From Gnetum montanum (Eukaryota > Streptophyta > Gnetopsida > Gnetales > Gnetaceae): 64,000 nt of DNA. Within the stretch, counting starts at the first letter, position 1. Every line of letters starts with the position of its first letter. The stretch spans positions 228,240-292,239 of the forward strand of contig MNCI01020931.1 of assembly GCA_015680685.1 (NCBI GenBank), read 5' to 3'. The position numbers and the translations under genes were made by a program. Of this stretch, positions 11,636-23,520 are shown piece by piece. The notes beneath the pieces are model-generated. The model made no database searches. It worked only from the letters and a program-made list of their open reading frames with translations, and was not told where the DNA came from.

Positions 11636-12130
11636 ATGGAATCAAAAGTGTTCCCTCTAACTAAGGCCCTTCTCGCTTCCCATTCTCTTCTTTGCTTCGT
11701 TGGAATGGTAGTGACTCTTGGGGAAGGCATTCTTGTTATCCAAGTGGATGGTTTAGCCGAATGCATTGATGCGAAGTCACTGGATGTGGTTGGTTTGAGG
11801 CTGAACTTGGAATGGGATTTGCTAAATCACATTAATCATGAACTACACAAGGGGTTGTACACCACCTTGTTCTTGAGATTCCGTTCTATTCTATTCTCTC
11901 CATCCTTCTCTCCATTATTCACCTCATTGCTAGTTGTATCATTAGTATATATATTTTGGTTGATGCATTGTTTTATTTTTGGTAAATTCTTGCGGTTAAG
12001 AATTTAACTCTTGTTCCAAATGACATTCTTAAAGCCTATGAACTCTTTGAATGTGGGTTTATCAGGGCATTAAAGGGCATGAGCCTACTTTGGGGAGGAC
12101 CCACTAACATTCCTATTTGGTGCACCAGTT
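11636..12130 (+). pseudogene. Possible third reading frame of element A (function unknown)
   Basis: A 123-residue open frame (11636-12007) reads on, after a one-base frame change near 12003, as 'LVPNDILKAYELFECGF' and 'RALKGMSLLWGGPTNIPIWC'. The same C-terminal block is recognisable in E (about 46640-46470, minus: 'LCLLWGGPT'), B (about 15430-15290, minus) and D (about 57560-57680). The open frame has a hydrophobic stretch near its end (residues about 95-118) that could span a membrane. Some plant gypsy elements carry an env-like third frame here, but no env homology can be shown; it may equally be a conserved non-coding block. Confidence 0.4.
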
Positions 12131-12861
12131 AACTTATTTTCCCTAACATTTTTGCAATTAATTTTATTTTGTTCATTACCATCTTGATATCCATTCCCTT
12201 GATGTTATAGTTGTCCCTTTTTATCTATCTTTCTTACTCCTCTCCTTTCTCTTTTCTAACACTACCAGAGGTTCGCGATTAGTCATGGGGGTACAAGGCC
12301 CAATTTTTTCAATTTTCTCCTAGCCCCAAATTTTTTGATTTTCTGCCAAACCCCTACACCTTCAATATTCATCATTAATATATCTCTAGATCCGTATCAA
12401 CCATACCACAACTCAGCCAATGGACTAACACTGAAGCAAGGTATCAATTACATGATGATTCATTTACCCTTGCTAATATAAGATTGTGTTGTGTGTGTAG
12501 ATGGAAATCATACAACAACGGAATTGGATCTAGAAGGAACACATGGAATGGAGCAGCACTGGAAGCAACTATACAAGGAGCAAGATCGATGGCGCACTTA
12601 CCGATAAACAACGGAACGCATAATTTTGGCATTAGCAGTAGCAACACTTCTTTCTCTCTCTCTTTCTCTCAAGCTGCCAACTAAGGCCTGATGTCATAAG
12701 GTGTTCACCCTTCTTGTCATGAACACCAGTTTTGTCAAGTCTTGTAATGATGATCCGTTCACATGTCATCCCATTAGTTACCATTCCCCTCAATAATCCC
12801 ATACCTTCCCAATATTATTGTAAGGAACTCAAGGATGAGTTTTCATTCAGTCATGGAGGTA

Positions 12862-13891
12862 TGATGAGATTCAATTCACATAGGGCACAATATTGCATCC
12901 CATGCAATATTTCCTACGTGATATCACGTCGTCCCCTACGATATCGCATTCCGCCGCGATATCTATAAATAAGAGGTGGCTCTCCCTTGTTTCCTCATCC
13001 TAGATTAGAAGTAGGGAAACTCTGGTAGTTTGATCACTCCAGAGATAGAATATTTTCCATGTGCCTGTAGTAGGAGTCCTAAAGTGAATGGATCTTTATT
13101 CGAGAAACATTGTACCTGAACACAAGTTGTGTACAGCAATAAAGATGAACTTCCTAGATAAACCTTGTAGTGCATCGAATAGGATTTTATTTTAATGTTA
13201 TTTATTACTTTCTCTTAGTAATGCGGAATGAGTACACCTTGATTATGAGCATCTAAGGATGTATACAGATAGTCAAGGAATCAGCTGCTCATCGCAACGC
13301 GGTATGAGTACGACTTGATTACGAGCATCTAGTGTGACTACTTGGTAACCCAATGGCATATTCAAGATCTGTGCTTGGTAATCCTAGTGGTAGTTGTGCA
13401 CAAGGATGCGTACGGTTAGTCAAGGAATTGGTTGCTCATCACACTTAGGCTAGATTAGCTTTCTCAACCCTTTCCTCCTAGTTAAGTACCTCAGTACAAC
13501 CACTTCGAGCACGTGCGTTACGCGTGGTGATCCCAGTAATGATTAGCATTTGGTAGCCACAGTTGCATCGGTTCAGGGTGTGTACAGTAAGTGGGAATGG
13601 ATGCTAACACTAAGTAATTTATACTTAGTCATTAGTTAGAATTAGTAATTAGTTTCTAAACCCTCAACTCAATAGCATAGGAGAAAAACATAAAAGACCA
13701 TAAAAATCATATACCTCAGACTTACTTAACCATACACCGTGACAACTACAAGTAAGTCTGGGAAGACAACGAATGATTAACCCCAAGTGTTCCATGGGAT
13801 GTGTAGGCACTTAGTCTACAGTGTTCGACCAAATCGCGTGTGCTATGCTCGTTTCGTATGGTTGAGTGTAGGGGTACCTCGCCACTCATCA
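12862..13891 (+). repeat. Element A 3' LTR
   Basis: 1030 bp, TGATGAG to CTCATCA, preceded by the purine tract catggaggta and followed by the catgc duplication. The GATATC array (about 12887-12961) is longer and more decayed than in the 5' LTR. TATA box at 12964-12971. The rest is closely collinear with 6407-7419. Confidence 0.92.
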
Positions 13892-14345
13892 CATGCTCTA
13901 CTAGGAGTGAGTGCACCATACTCCTTGTAATCCACTCCATAACACCACTAGGTCCACTCGTTCTTTTCCTCTGAGTTTGCTTATGTGAAGATCTCTACCA
14001 AATTTATTCTAATATCAGGCAACCTAAGTTCCTACACAATGGTCTCCACTAAGTAGGACACTTGAATATCCTTGATCTTCATAGTGGCTCCACTTACCTA
14101 CTATTCTAGAAGAGATATATCTCTCCGATGTACCATTCTCCGCTAGACGTGATGATTGGCCACATGGAAGAGTTCTACAACTGTGTCTTGACTTTTACTA
14201 GAGCATGTTCTAAGAATGGTCCAAAATTCAATTCTTGGAGAGCTGAACATTGGATGTCATGAGGGCTGATCTAATCAAGGTAGGCTTGAGTCAATGTGAC
14301 CTCAAGTCTTGGCGCCTCACCTCGATGGGATTTTTTAGTTATGGT
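13892..14345 (-). pseudogene. Extra reading frame of element B, 5' portion (decayed)
   Basis: Continues the reading frame interrupted by element A at 6406. Minus-strand reading gives 'APRLEVTLTQAYLD', 'HDIQCSALQELNFGPFLEHA' and, after frame changes, 'VELFHVANHHV.RRMVHRRD' and 'MKIKDIQVSYLVETIV', with many TAG stops. The family is not firmly recognised; it resembles the N-terminal half of extra frames in large plant gypsy elements. Confidence 0.45.
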
Positions 14346-16510
14346 CAAATAGATTCCACTTTGAGCTCCTCCAAAAGAGGTCCCGTCACATGAGTTTCTC
14401 CTATCTATTCTTGGGCTTGTTCTTGTTGATCTCTTCTAGCTCTAGGTTGTTTGTCCCTTGGTTGGGATAGTCCTCCTTCACATAGGTGTTAAATCTAGGT
14501 GCCATCTGTAATTACAACATGACTAAGGATTAGCACTTAATGTGTAACTTTGAAACATTTGGAATACCTTATCTCTTAGGATAGTTACACTTGACTAAGT
14601 TATGATCATGGCTGATTTCATTATTTTAATATTATTTTTTTATTATCTAATTAAATAGATTACCAGAGTGTGTTGGAAGGATTTAACTCTCATTACTTAG
14701 TATTTTAATATTATTGATTCGTTAAACCCATGGGAGAGTTAGAAAATTTTTCAAAAATTTGATCATTAAAAACCTAAGGTTTGTAACCCCCACGACATAG
14801 AGCGTACCTCTAGAAGCTGCAAGACTAAAGAATGGAGTGAATTGAACAAATGATTTGAAAGTTATAGGCTTTGGAAGGTTTTGAGCTTTGAAAAATTGCA
14901 AAATATTCCCTTATGTTTGATGAAAATGACAAAAAATTCCTAAGTGGTGGGCATTATATATGGAATTTTTCTCATGTGTTGACTGGGCCTCATCGACAGG
15001 GCCTAGTGAATGTGGTTAGTTGCATCGACTAGGCCTAGTCAACATGACTATTGACCATAGCTGAGCAAGTCAAAATTTGAAAAATACTAAGAGTTTTTAA
15101 GCAAAATTGGAATTAAATGGAAGCTCAAAAAGCCAAGAACATAATGAGATGCATGAAGAGGACTTGATATTTCACAAAGACAGAGATTGATTAGAGAAAT
15201 GCCTTAAGGAGCACACAGTTGGATGCAACCAATGGGAAATGCAAATGATTTGATTACCAAAATGCCTAGGGATCAAGGACTTAACTAATCCAACCAAGAG
15301 ACATGCAAGTGGATCCTCCCCATAGTAGGCTTATGCCCTTTTTGCTCTTGCATAACCTTAACTAAGGAGTTTGTGGGCCCCACAGTTGATTAATGGTTAT
15401 GAAAAGTTAAGGGCAAAATTCAGAGGAATCCATCTAATAATTTTAACACATCAAACTAAGACATTGAGAAAAACATGAAAACTGGTAGTGAGTTAAGTTA
15501 TGGAAAGCATTGATGGATGAGAAAGGAAGTGGAACAGAATTCCTAATCATGGTCACATGAAGTCCCTTGTGGGTTTTATGGTTAAATGACTTGATAAAGG
15601 CCATCCTTAGTCCAGATCAAAACCAACCACTTTTAGTAACTTTGCATCACTACTCTAAGAACAAACCATACCCGTGAAACATAAAAATTCTCCCATATAT
15701 CAAACACCATTTTGTATTAGAGAAGAAAAGAGAAGTAGGAAGTGAGAAATGGCCTTAGTTAGAGGGAACCTTCAAGCATGTGTAACATCTCTTTCTAGTC
15801 TCATAACCAATGCTTGTAGCCCATTATTTTGTCTAAGGGATGTGCTTTGAAATTCCATCATGTTTTGTTTTTTTTTTTAATTTTATATTTTTATGAATTT
15901 TTGGATGGGGACCATACCATGCAAAGATTTATTTAACTTCCTATTATTGGTCGACATGGAACAATAAGAAATCCATGAATACAGTTACGCACTCAAGTGA
16001 GTAGAGAGGCACAAAGAGTACCAAATCCCCTTGAAGTCACACTCTATTCAAACCTTTGAATCTTTGCCAAGTTTGGAAACTACTAAGCTCACAAGTTCAT
16101 TAAAGTTTTATTAATGGAAAAGGGACCTCATATTTCCAAAACAAGGAAAATTGTAGAGTTTGTGGATGGGTGGATGACATAGACTCACTACCTATTTCAT
16201 GAAAAAAAAAAACTCTTTCTTAGTCATCAGTCATCAAAATTCAAAAATAAAGACTAGACATTAGCAATCAAAAACATTAGGTACAAACCACCATTGGCAA
16301 ATAGCTACAACATCACTGTGCCCTATTGGAAACAAAGTAATTTTATTAGAAAACAAGGAAAATTCACACCAAAATAAAGGAAAATATAAAAGAAATTGTA
16401 AAATATTCAAGAGAAATAAAACATACTAATGATGTTGTAAAACAAAAATTTGGAAAACTAATAAAGTATAAAACAAATGCCCATTCATGCATCAACAGTG
16501 CTCAACCAAG
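14346..16510 (-). mobile_element. Element B 3' block shared with element E, no intact coding
   Basis: Collinear with E at about 45900-47640 (e.g. 'tccagatcaaaaccaaccacttttag', split here into two blocks, at about 15612 and 46793). It includes the counterpart of the 'LLWGGPT' block and the T-rich repeats near 16385-16460. CATCGA/TCAAC half-sites like those in B's U3 also occur at 14985-15055. Its junction with protease at about 16500 replaces the whole RT-RNase H-INT segment. Confidence 0.7.
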
Positions 16511-18419
16511 TCCTTTCCATAATGAATTAGAAGTCCCCCTTGCAATTATTAGCCTTGATCACCAGGAAATCAGCAGGATACAACCACCCATAGACAGTGA
16601 TCACAATGTCCTCCACCAATCCCAAGGGAATAGTGATGGATTGATCTACCAATTCTAGATGGATGTTGCTCTTATTGAAAGGAGGCAGGTTCTAGGCTTA
16701 GTACATTTCATGAAAAATTAGGTTGACACCAAAACTTAAATCAAGAAGAGCCTTTCATGGCTCATTTTTAGCAATCTACAAGTAGATGAAATAAATACTA
16801 GGATCAACCCTTTTCCTAGGAAGGTTTCTAGCCTTAATCCAATCAAATACAGCATGGATTAACACGACTGTGTGAATCTTGGAAGGCATTTGGTTTAATG
16901 GGTGTAAAGAATGAAGGAGACATAGGATGATTGACCACATGAGTCAATGAGGGCTTTATAGGATTTTTGGTTCGAAAGAATGGTTTTTTATGGGATTTGG
17001 TTTCTGAACCACTCAGCTAAGTAATTGAATGTAAGTTAATAGCCCTAATAGCATTATGTTGCTGCAGCTATGTAGAAATTTTGCCCTACATGGATGGAGT
17101 AGGCAATACTTGGGTTGAGGATGGAGGGACATGTGCTGAAGGATGAGAAGGATGATAAGGATATGGGGATTCCCCTCTAGGAGATGGAGAATAACTTTTG
17201 TAGTACTTTGAAGGATAATAGTGATGTTAGAAGGAAGCATGACTAGAAGGGTTACATGGAGACATGGGTTGCTGAACATAGTACCCATACGAATTGAGTT
17301 ATCTGTAAGGGTACTATTGCCTTAGTGGTGGCATCACCCACGACTATGGATGCTACCACTGATGATACTACTCATACAGTTGTGCTAGAGCTCGACTTGG
17401 ATAATAAGCTTGTTGTTGCTTGTGGAACTATCTTGGATTTCCTTGAGGATAAGATAACCTTCTAGGTGCTTGCCTTTATGCTAGTCTAGGATTTAGAGCA
17501 TACACCCCTAATTTCTATAAGTGTGACATAATAGGATAACATCCCTTGGGATGTTCATAATGGTAGATGTCATATCCATCATCATCATCTGATTCTAACT
17601 CCACAACCTCTTCTACTATAGTAGCTTTGCCCTTACCCCTTTGGTAGGAATGTTCAGCTTTCTTTCTTCTCTTGTAATCATGATCACTACCTTTCTCTTT
17701 ATATTCTTCTATAATTTTTAGAGAAATTTGAAATTTTTCATTTAAGTATTCCCACATTTTGTCAACCTTCACCAAAATTTTAGACATAGATTTTTGAATT
17801 GGCAAGGTTTTCTGCTACACCACTTCATCAAGTGGTGTCTCCTCCTCACTATCATAGAATTGGACCTCCCTTTTTATGATGGAAGGATCCCAGTTATACT
17901 CCTTAGCAATTTCCTATTTTTTGAAATCACCTTCTTCTTTTTCAACCTACTCAATTAGCCTTTGAAGCTAATGGGCTCTTAGTTTTGACAGTCTCCCTTG
18001 GGCATAGATCCTAAGAGTTCTTCTCATTTCTAATCAGAGCCCATATATGATATGGCAAAGCTACTCCCACTAAAAATAACCATGGCCAGGACCTCTATGC
18101 AAAAGGGAATAATACCTTCTCCTAGTGCTAATCTCTTTTTCGTTGTGTTTCTATGGGATGGTAGTCTTGATAGTCATGGTCCTACACAACGTATTCATTG
18201 TGAAGATCCTAGATGTCTAATCTCTTAAGAGTTTGGAGCAGCATCCCAAGAATAGATTGGTTGGGAGGCAACATAATGTTGCCCTCCATATCTCTCCATC
18301 ATAGTTGTCTATCCTGATGCAAGATGAAGGTGAAATCAATTACAAACTCATCTCTACACCACTTTGAATTCTTGGGGCACTAGCAGTTTTGATTCATCAT
18401 GTCCATGAGAAGAAGACAT
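16511..18419 (-). pseudogene. Element B gag-protease pseudogene
   Basis: Starts at a Met-Ser-rich leader (ATG at 18419). Recognisable parts are the 'FTFILHQD' segment (about 18330), the Lys-rich region (17515-17805, 'VDKMWEYLNEKFQISLKI') followed by a knuckle remnant YHYEHPKGC in which the first two Cys are lost, and the protease (about 16760-16690), whose active site reads LLDLSF in place of LLDSGS. It is about 1.9 kb, against about 3.2 kb for the same span in A, so part of gag is deleted as well. Clearly non-functional. Confidence 0.8.
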
Positions 18420-18558
18420 TTTGGATTAAAAGAAAAATTTAGTCTATGTTAATTATAATTATTATTTTTATTTTTTGAATAATTGCAACTTTAGGATTCA
18501 TTCCAACAATCTCAAATAATATTCACTAAGTTTTAAATAGCACATGTATCAACTACAA

Positions 18559-18574
18559 GTCCCCAATAGTGCTG
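18559..18574 (-). promoter_or_regulatory. Degenerate primer binding site of element B
   Basis: One base inside the 5' LTR, the plus strand reads gtccccaatagtgctg. This is the same site as in E (gtccctggcaatagtgcca) with a three-base internal deletion and a changed end. It is an Asp-tRNA-type site that would no longer pair fully. Confidence 0.65.
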
Positions 18575-18575
18575 A

Positions 18576-19469
18576 TGATGAGTGGTGAGTAGACCCTATG
18601 CCCAACCATACAAATCACTAAGCATTCACATGTGATCTAGTTGAATTATGTGGACTTATAGCCTTCTAAGTACACTAGTCTTTAAGAAGTAAAACTAACC
18701 ATTGCAATCATTGTCTTCACAATTACACTTGTGAAACTTAAAGGTATGGTTAAGTGCAACTGAGGCATACGATTTTTTTCATTTTTATGTTTTATGTTTT
18801 ATGTTCTAAGTTTCCTAAGAATAAAGAATAAAGAATTAAAGATATTTAATTGCTAGTTTAATCTAACTAGCTAATGTTTAACTAATCCTAGTATAAGCAT
18901 CCGTTTGTTGTACACATCCTAAACACATTTAATGCTACTAGGTTACCAAACGTTAAGCATTACTAGGATTACCAAGCACCAAGCATATGCTCGAAGTGGT
19001 TGTACTTATGTGCTTAATTTATCACTATTTAATCTAGCTTAATTTATCTTAATTTATTACTTAATTAATTATTTAATTACTTAAAGCATTAAAGGAAATT
19101 ACATAAAATAATAAATTCATAAAGGAAATAATTAATCTATTTCAAAGTATTGTAAGGTTTATCAAAAAGTTCATCTTTATTGTTGCACACACTACCGTGC
19201 TTAGGTACAATAGTGCTCGAATAAAGATCCATACACTCTTTGATTCCTACTACGAGCACTTAGAAAAATATTCTAACTTTCAGACATGAAAATTGCAAAA
19301 GCTCCACTATAACTATGAGACTTATGCCATAAATGCAGCTAGTGAGCATGTCTTTATAGGCAAAAACAAACACTACATTGACAAGGCCACGTCAATGCAT
19401 CAAGTCTCGCATCAACAAGACCACATTGATGGAGTCATGTCAACGAGGCCTCATCAATGCAACTAATCA
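18576..19469 (-). repeat. Element B 5' LTR
   Basis: 894 bp, collinear with 3077-3966 through the U5 block, the AT-rich middle and the TTGACG/CATCAA half-site array (about 19360-19465). The terminus is aatca followed by tttag. The TATA box is weakened to TATAAAGA (complement near 19351-19358). Confidence 0.9.
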
Positions 19470-19474
19470 TTTAG

Positions 19475-19690
19475 TATTATGGTTAAGATAGCATGGAATC
19501 CAAAAGGATCTCGATACTCCTTCTAGCCCTATTCTAAAAGGAAAGAAGCCTTTGAACTGCTAACAAAGCATGCTCTCTATAGTTGTTGATCATAAAGATA
19601 GCATGAAACCTATATGGATCTTTGAACTTTTTCCATCCCTAATTTGAAGGAAAACAATCTTTGAACTACCAATAAGACATGCTTTCTTAC
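19475..19690 (-). mobile_element. Family-C LTR remnant, right part
   Basis: Resumes the C LTR after element B and contains two tandem copies (about 100 bp each) of the 'gatagcatgga..tctttg..attcc..aagg' block that occurs once in the C1 and C2 LTRs. It ends near 'agacatgctttcttac', equivalent to the outer end of the C LTR. Confidence 0.65.
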
Positions 19691-22600
19691 ATCTTGGCCT
19701 AGCGTTAATGGCCCAATCATTACATACTTGTAATAATTTCTTTATAAAGATTCATTTATTGGCCTAGGGTTATGACAATAATTATTTATTTTTCATGATA
19801 AAATCTAGCTAATACATACCCATAATAATTTCAGTGAAAATATTTTATCTCTACACCTAAGAATATAGCATAATGGTCAAGACAATCATTCCTTAATTAG
19901 GAGGTTGTAGGTCCAATTCTTTCCTATCTTATAAGTATGATAGTAGTGGAGTAACCTTATTGTGGAATATTCTTGTTTAGTGGGTTGCATCAACCCTACT
20001 ATGATGAGGGGGTTATGCTACCAACTCCTATGTTTATCTCTCAAAAGAATAAAAGTTTCAACCAATTGGTAGTTGGCCTCTTAGCCCAAAATATACAAAT
20101 TTTTGTATAAATTATATATCTCTCTTTATATTTCTTTTGGATGGGGGAGAGGGGATGGGGGAGGAAGCATTGGAACTCAAAATATTTTTATTATAGGTAC
20201 ATCCCAAGATGTAGAGCTAATAGGATACATTAGAAACATTATAGTGGAATATAAGGATGCCTTCAGTGTAATTCGAATTCGCAACCTCTTGCCTAAGACA
20301 ATAATCATTAAAAGTCATATATCACATACTTCACCTAGAAAAACTAATATTAGTTAGAATATAGTTCTAGTAAACATATTACTTTGGGTGTAACAAGTTA
20401 TAATTTCAAGTTATGTTTTGTATTAGTTGTATAGCCAATGAGACATTATTCAAGTGGTTAGATCATTTTTTAATAAGTGATTTACATGTAAGAGGTTATG
20501 AATTTGAATTACACTTGCTGCATCATTATATTCTTCTATAATTCTTTTAATGTATCATGTTGGTTGTTTCCCCACCATTTGTTTCTCATAGATGTTTTTT
20601 TGTTGAAATCAATCTTCTTAACTATCAAAAGGAATTGATATTATAGGGTATTAAGAAGACTTATCTTCAACCAATCACATTTTATAATCTTCCTAATTCT
20701 TACAACTATCGTCATTGCAAAGGGCATTTGTTTAATGCTTGTGCTTAATTTTTTTAAGAAGAAAAAAGATGTTGAGGAAAGAAAAAATATGTTGATATCA
20801 AGGAAAAGAAAAATGGTGTTGATATCAAGGAAAAGAAAAAATAATCTGAAGCTAAACAAATAAAAAATTAAGATAATGTCAATGATCAAAATGATTAAAT
20901 AAAAATAAAGAGACTAGAGAAGATCAAATCTTTTATCAATGCTTTTACTTTTATGACATGAAGTATTGATCAATCTAAATAATTAAAATGTAAGATATGT
21001 AAGAAGACTACAATATACCTAAAGATGACATTTTGTGTTGATAGACAAAATTTAGAAGATTACAAGGAGACTCGATGTAAGATTAACCATGATGGACATT
21101 ATGTGCCAACATTTAGTTTTATTCCTTTATATGTTATAAAAGATACTATTTTGCTAAAGCTTTCTATTGCTACATTGAATCATGTTATTATTTTAAGTTT
21201 AAGCATAAATATTGAAAATGATGTAAATGTTGTCAGGATTGGATCATTTTCTAGATTAAAAATTAATTTTCCTCTCTTTTTTTTTTAAATCATCTATTAT
21301 AATATTGTTCACTTGAGTAGACATCCCTAACATTAGAAATTTATTCCTTTATATGTTTTTTCTAGGGCTTACTACTCAATGATTATGTAATGTACTCTAA
21401 ATTTTATATATATATATTCTTTCAAGGTCTGACATTCCTCCACTCCATTGAGTGTATACTCAAAATTGTTTGTTAAGTTATATTCCACTATAATGATTTT
21501 TTATGTTGGACACATTTATTATACTCAAGATTTATTGCTATTGATGTATTTTTTGCAAGTTTATTTGTTTGATAGATCCTTTAGATCAACACACATGTAA
21601 TAAAATATTAGTATCAAAATTAGTATATTATAATATTTGTGATATTCTATCATATTCAATGCATAACATTCACATTTCCAATTGAATTTTTTTCTGTTAA
21701 ATTATTTTTATTTCAAGTTTGATCATTTCTCAAGTATATTTAGGACACTTATGTTAGTAAGGCACTACTCTCTTGGTTAGAATATGCAATTTTCAATCTA
21801 TAAGTCACACATTTAATTCCAGGAGATATGATGATAAATGTATCATCTAGAGGCATAGTAAACATATATATTTTGGGATTATGACATAATTAGTCATAGT
21901 TAATAATCATTAAGTCTTTCACATACCTTAATTATCAAGTTGCATTCTCTAACCAATCATGCTCATACCTCATTATTTATTGTAAGCCCATCATAGGTGG
22001 AATAAACGTAGTAAAATAGTGATATTTGGAACACTTGTAATGACTTGAAGCATAATTCTAATCTAGATCATAATAAATTGAATCTAAAAGTGTGCATTTT
22101 CAAGAAATTTTTTCAACTTAAAGAAATAAGATTGGTAATAAATAACTTCATTAAATAAGTCCAAGATGCAATAAATAGCAAAACCACTATCCAACAAATA
22201 GCAAGACCAATATATAAATCTAATTACTTGGCAATGTTGAATATAAGTACTCCTAGGACAAAAAACAAGATACTATATTAAGCATTAAGAAAAAAATAAC
22301 AATGCCTCAAATACAACTTGAACTTGCAAATCATTACAAAAAAAATTAATAGCTTGCTAATTGAGCTATATCCAAAATTAGTATTTAGACTTATAATAGT
22401 TGGGTAAGACCTATTATGTAACTAAGTAATCAAATATCCATTTATACCATGAAATGTTCAACATAATTAATTAAAATTAAATTTGTAATAAATATGTGTT
22501 ACCTTAGTGGTAAGAGTCTTAGCTTGATATTTCCAAGTCATAAGTTAAATTCCAGTTAGCAATGCCAAGTTATAAATTTAAAAACTTTCCCAAAAAAGAA

Positions 22601-22697
22601 ATTTTAAAATGGGTCCAATAATGTATTTCAATTTTAGTTTTAGTATTTGAATCAAAAGCCTAAAATAATGTGTTTTTTCTCACTAGCATCAATTCAA
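19691..22697. other. AT-rich region with SINE-like pieces, no gene
   Basis: No convincing protein gene. tRNA-like A/B-box pieces occur at about 19860-19930 (plus), 20240-20300 (minus, 'attcgaattcgcaacctct'), 20430-20500 (plus), 21765-21830 (plus) and 22495-22560 (plus). An AT microsatellite lies at about 21408-21417. The rest is unrecognised. Confidence 0.5.
19855..19990 (+). mobile_element. tRNA-like SINE copy (decayed)
   Basis: A-box-like 'tagcataatggtcaagac' is followed about 30 bases on by B-box-like 'ggttgtaggtccaattc', the Pol III promoter spacing of tRNA-derived SINEs. No cloverleaf can be made and the tail resembles other SINE-like copies here. Target duplications were not identified. 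Confidence 0.45.
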
Positions 22698-23082
22698 CCA
22701 ATTATTAATAACATACCCAAAAAATCATTAATTGTTTAGAGATCATTGTAGGAGAGATCGATATTTCTTCAATCATTGGAAGCATGGAGCTTTGGTGAAG
22801 GGAGCATTACTATCTCAGTCCTATCATTTGGGATTAGGACTTCTCTTAACAATCAAATGAAAATCTCCTATGTCCTCTTATTTCTGAGGAACAACCAATT
22901 ATTACTAACATACCAAAAAATCCTTAACTATTTGGAGATCTTTGCAAGAGAGATGAAAATTTCTTAAATCATTGGGAACATGGAGCTTTGCTGAAGAAAA
23001 CATTGTTATCTTAGTTCTACCATTTGGGTTTATGACTTCTCTCAACCTTGAATGAAAATTTCCTTTATCCTTTTATTTCTAA
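22698..23082 (+). repeat. Two-copy tandem repeat, unit about 195 bp
   Basis: 'accaattatta.taacatacc..aaaaatc' to 'atttctgagg' (22698-22892) is repeated at 22893-23082 with 'ccaattattactaac' to 'atttctaagc'. Both include 'cat.ggagctttg.tgaag'. No gene is seen in it. Confidence 0.75.
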
Positions 23083-23179
23083 GCTCTTAAGCACATGGCA
23101 TCCCCCATCATTGTCAGCTCTAGATAATGATACTTCCTCTCAGTTGGATTTATTATTAGCATACATGGCCATATGATTA

Positions 23180-23520
23180 CCTACCTCTCATAGAAGAACT
23201 AATTTCATTCCCCAATTCTAATAGAAAAATTTGGATCTTGACCCTCTATCATGCTTTCTTTGGTAGTGATGCTAGATGAAGTCAACTTTGGAAGCTTGCT
23301 TGTAGATCCAAAGTTTATTTTTTCAGTTGTCTTCTTGAATATACAAAAATTCTAACCCTAGACAACCTAAAATGGAGAGGTTACAAATTGCCCTTAAGAT
23401 GTATCCTATATTTTAATCATGGAGAAACCATGGTCTACCTATTTACAAAATGTACTTTCCACAAGGCTATCAATGTGATCATCAAAATGGAAGGGCATCC
23501 TGTAGTTTATTTTTAGGTGT
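23180..23520 (+). pseudogene. L1-type LINE fragment, zf-RVT region
   Basis: The plus frame reads 'LWKLACRSKVYFFSCLLEYT', then 'DNLKWRGYKLPLRC' and 'HGETMVYLFTKCTFHKA'. This is the pattern of the zinc-binding RT-associated domain near the C-terminus of plant L1-type LINE ORF2 (W.L..P.K...F.W, then C..C, then H.F..C). The second Cys of the first pair is changed and stops are present. It is an isolated fragment; the RT domain is not adjacent. Confidence 0.7.

Larger units (their letters stand above)
6407..13891 (+). mobile_element. Element A: complete gag-protease LTR retrotransposon without pol
   Basis: 7485 bp, flanked by the perfect duplication catgc (6402-6406 and 13892-13896), with LTRs 6407-7419 and 12862-13891. 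The internal part has an Asp-tRNA-type primer site (7421-7439), a gag pseudogene from 7567, an aspartic protease fragment (about 10079-10735), a T-rich and GT-rich block, a possible third reading frame (11636-12130) and a short purine tract before the 3' LTR. After PR the sequence jumps straight to the 'catgggg.agatggc.acc' block that follows integrase in element E (about 47800), so RT, RNase H and integrase are absent. It is a non-autonomous element inserted in B's extra reading frame. Confidence 0.93.
3077..19469 (-). mobile_element. Element B: complete Ty3/gypsy-like element lacking pol, hosting element A
   Basis: Minus-strand element with a 3' LTR at 3077-3966 and a 5' LTR at 18576-19469, flanked by a perfect 5-bp duplication tttag (3072-3076 and 19470-19474). 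Removing nested element A (7485 bp plus one 5-bp duplication) leaves about 8.9 kb. In element order it carries 5' LTR, degenerate Asp-tRNA-type primer site, gag-protease pseudogene (18419-16511), a 3' block shared with E and A (16510-14346), an extra decayed reading frame (14345-13892 continuing 6406 to about 4360), polypurine region and 3' LTR. No RT, RNase H or integrase was seen, so it is non-autonomous. It inserted into a family-C LTR before A inserted into it. Confidence 0.88.

Noticed and set aside
11636-12007. An envelope gene in element A
   Set aside because: Only a hydrophobic stretch and cross-copy similarity support a protein; no env motif is visible, so it is listed as a possible third frame of unknown function.
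16200-16210. Poly-A tract as a retrogene tail
   Set aside because: No processed gene precedes it on either strand; it is within the element B 3' block.
3077-19469. Treating 3077-3966 and 18576-19469 as independent solo LTRs
   Set aside because: They are flanked by the same tttag, one adjoins a purine tract and the other a primer site and gag, in one orientation, so they are the two LTRs of one element.
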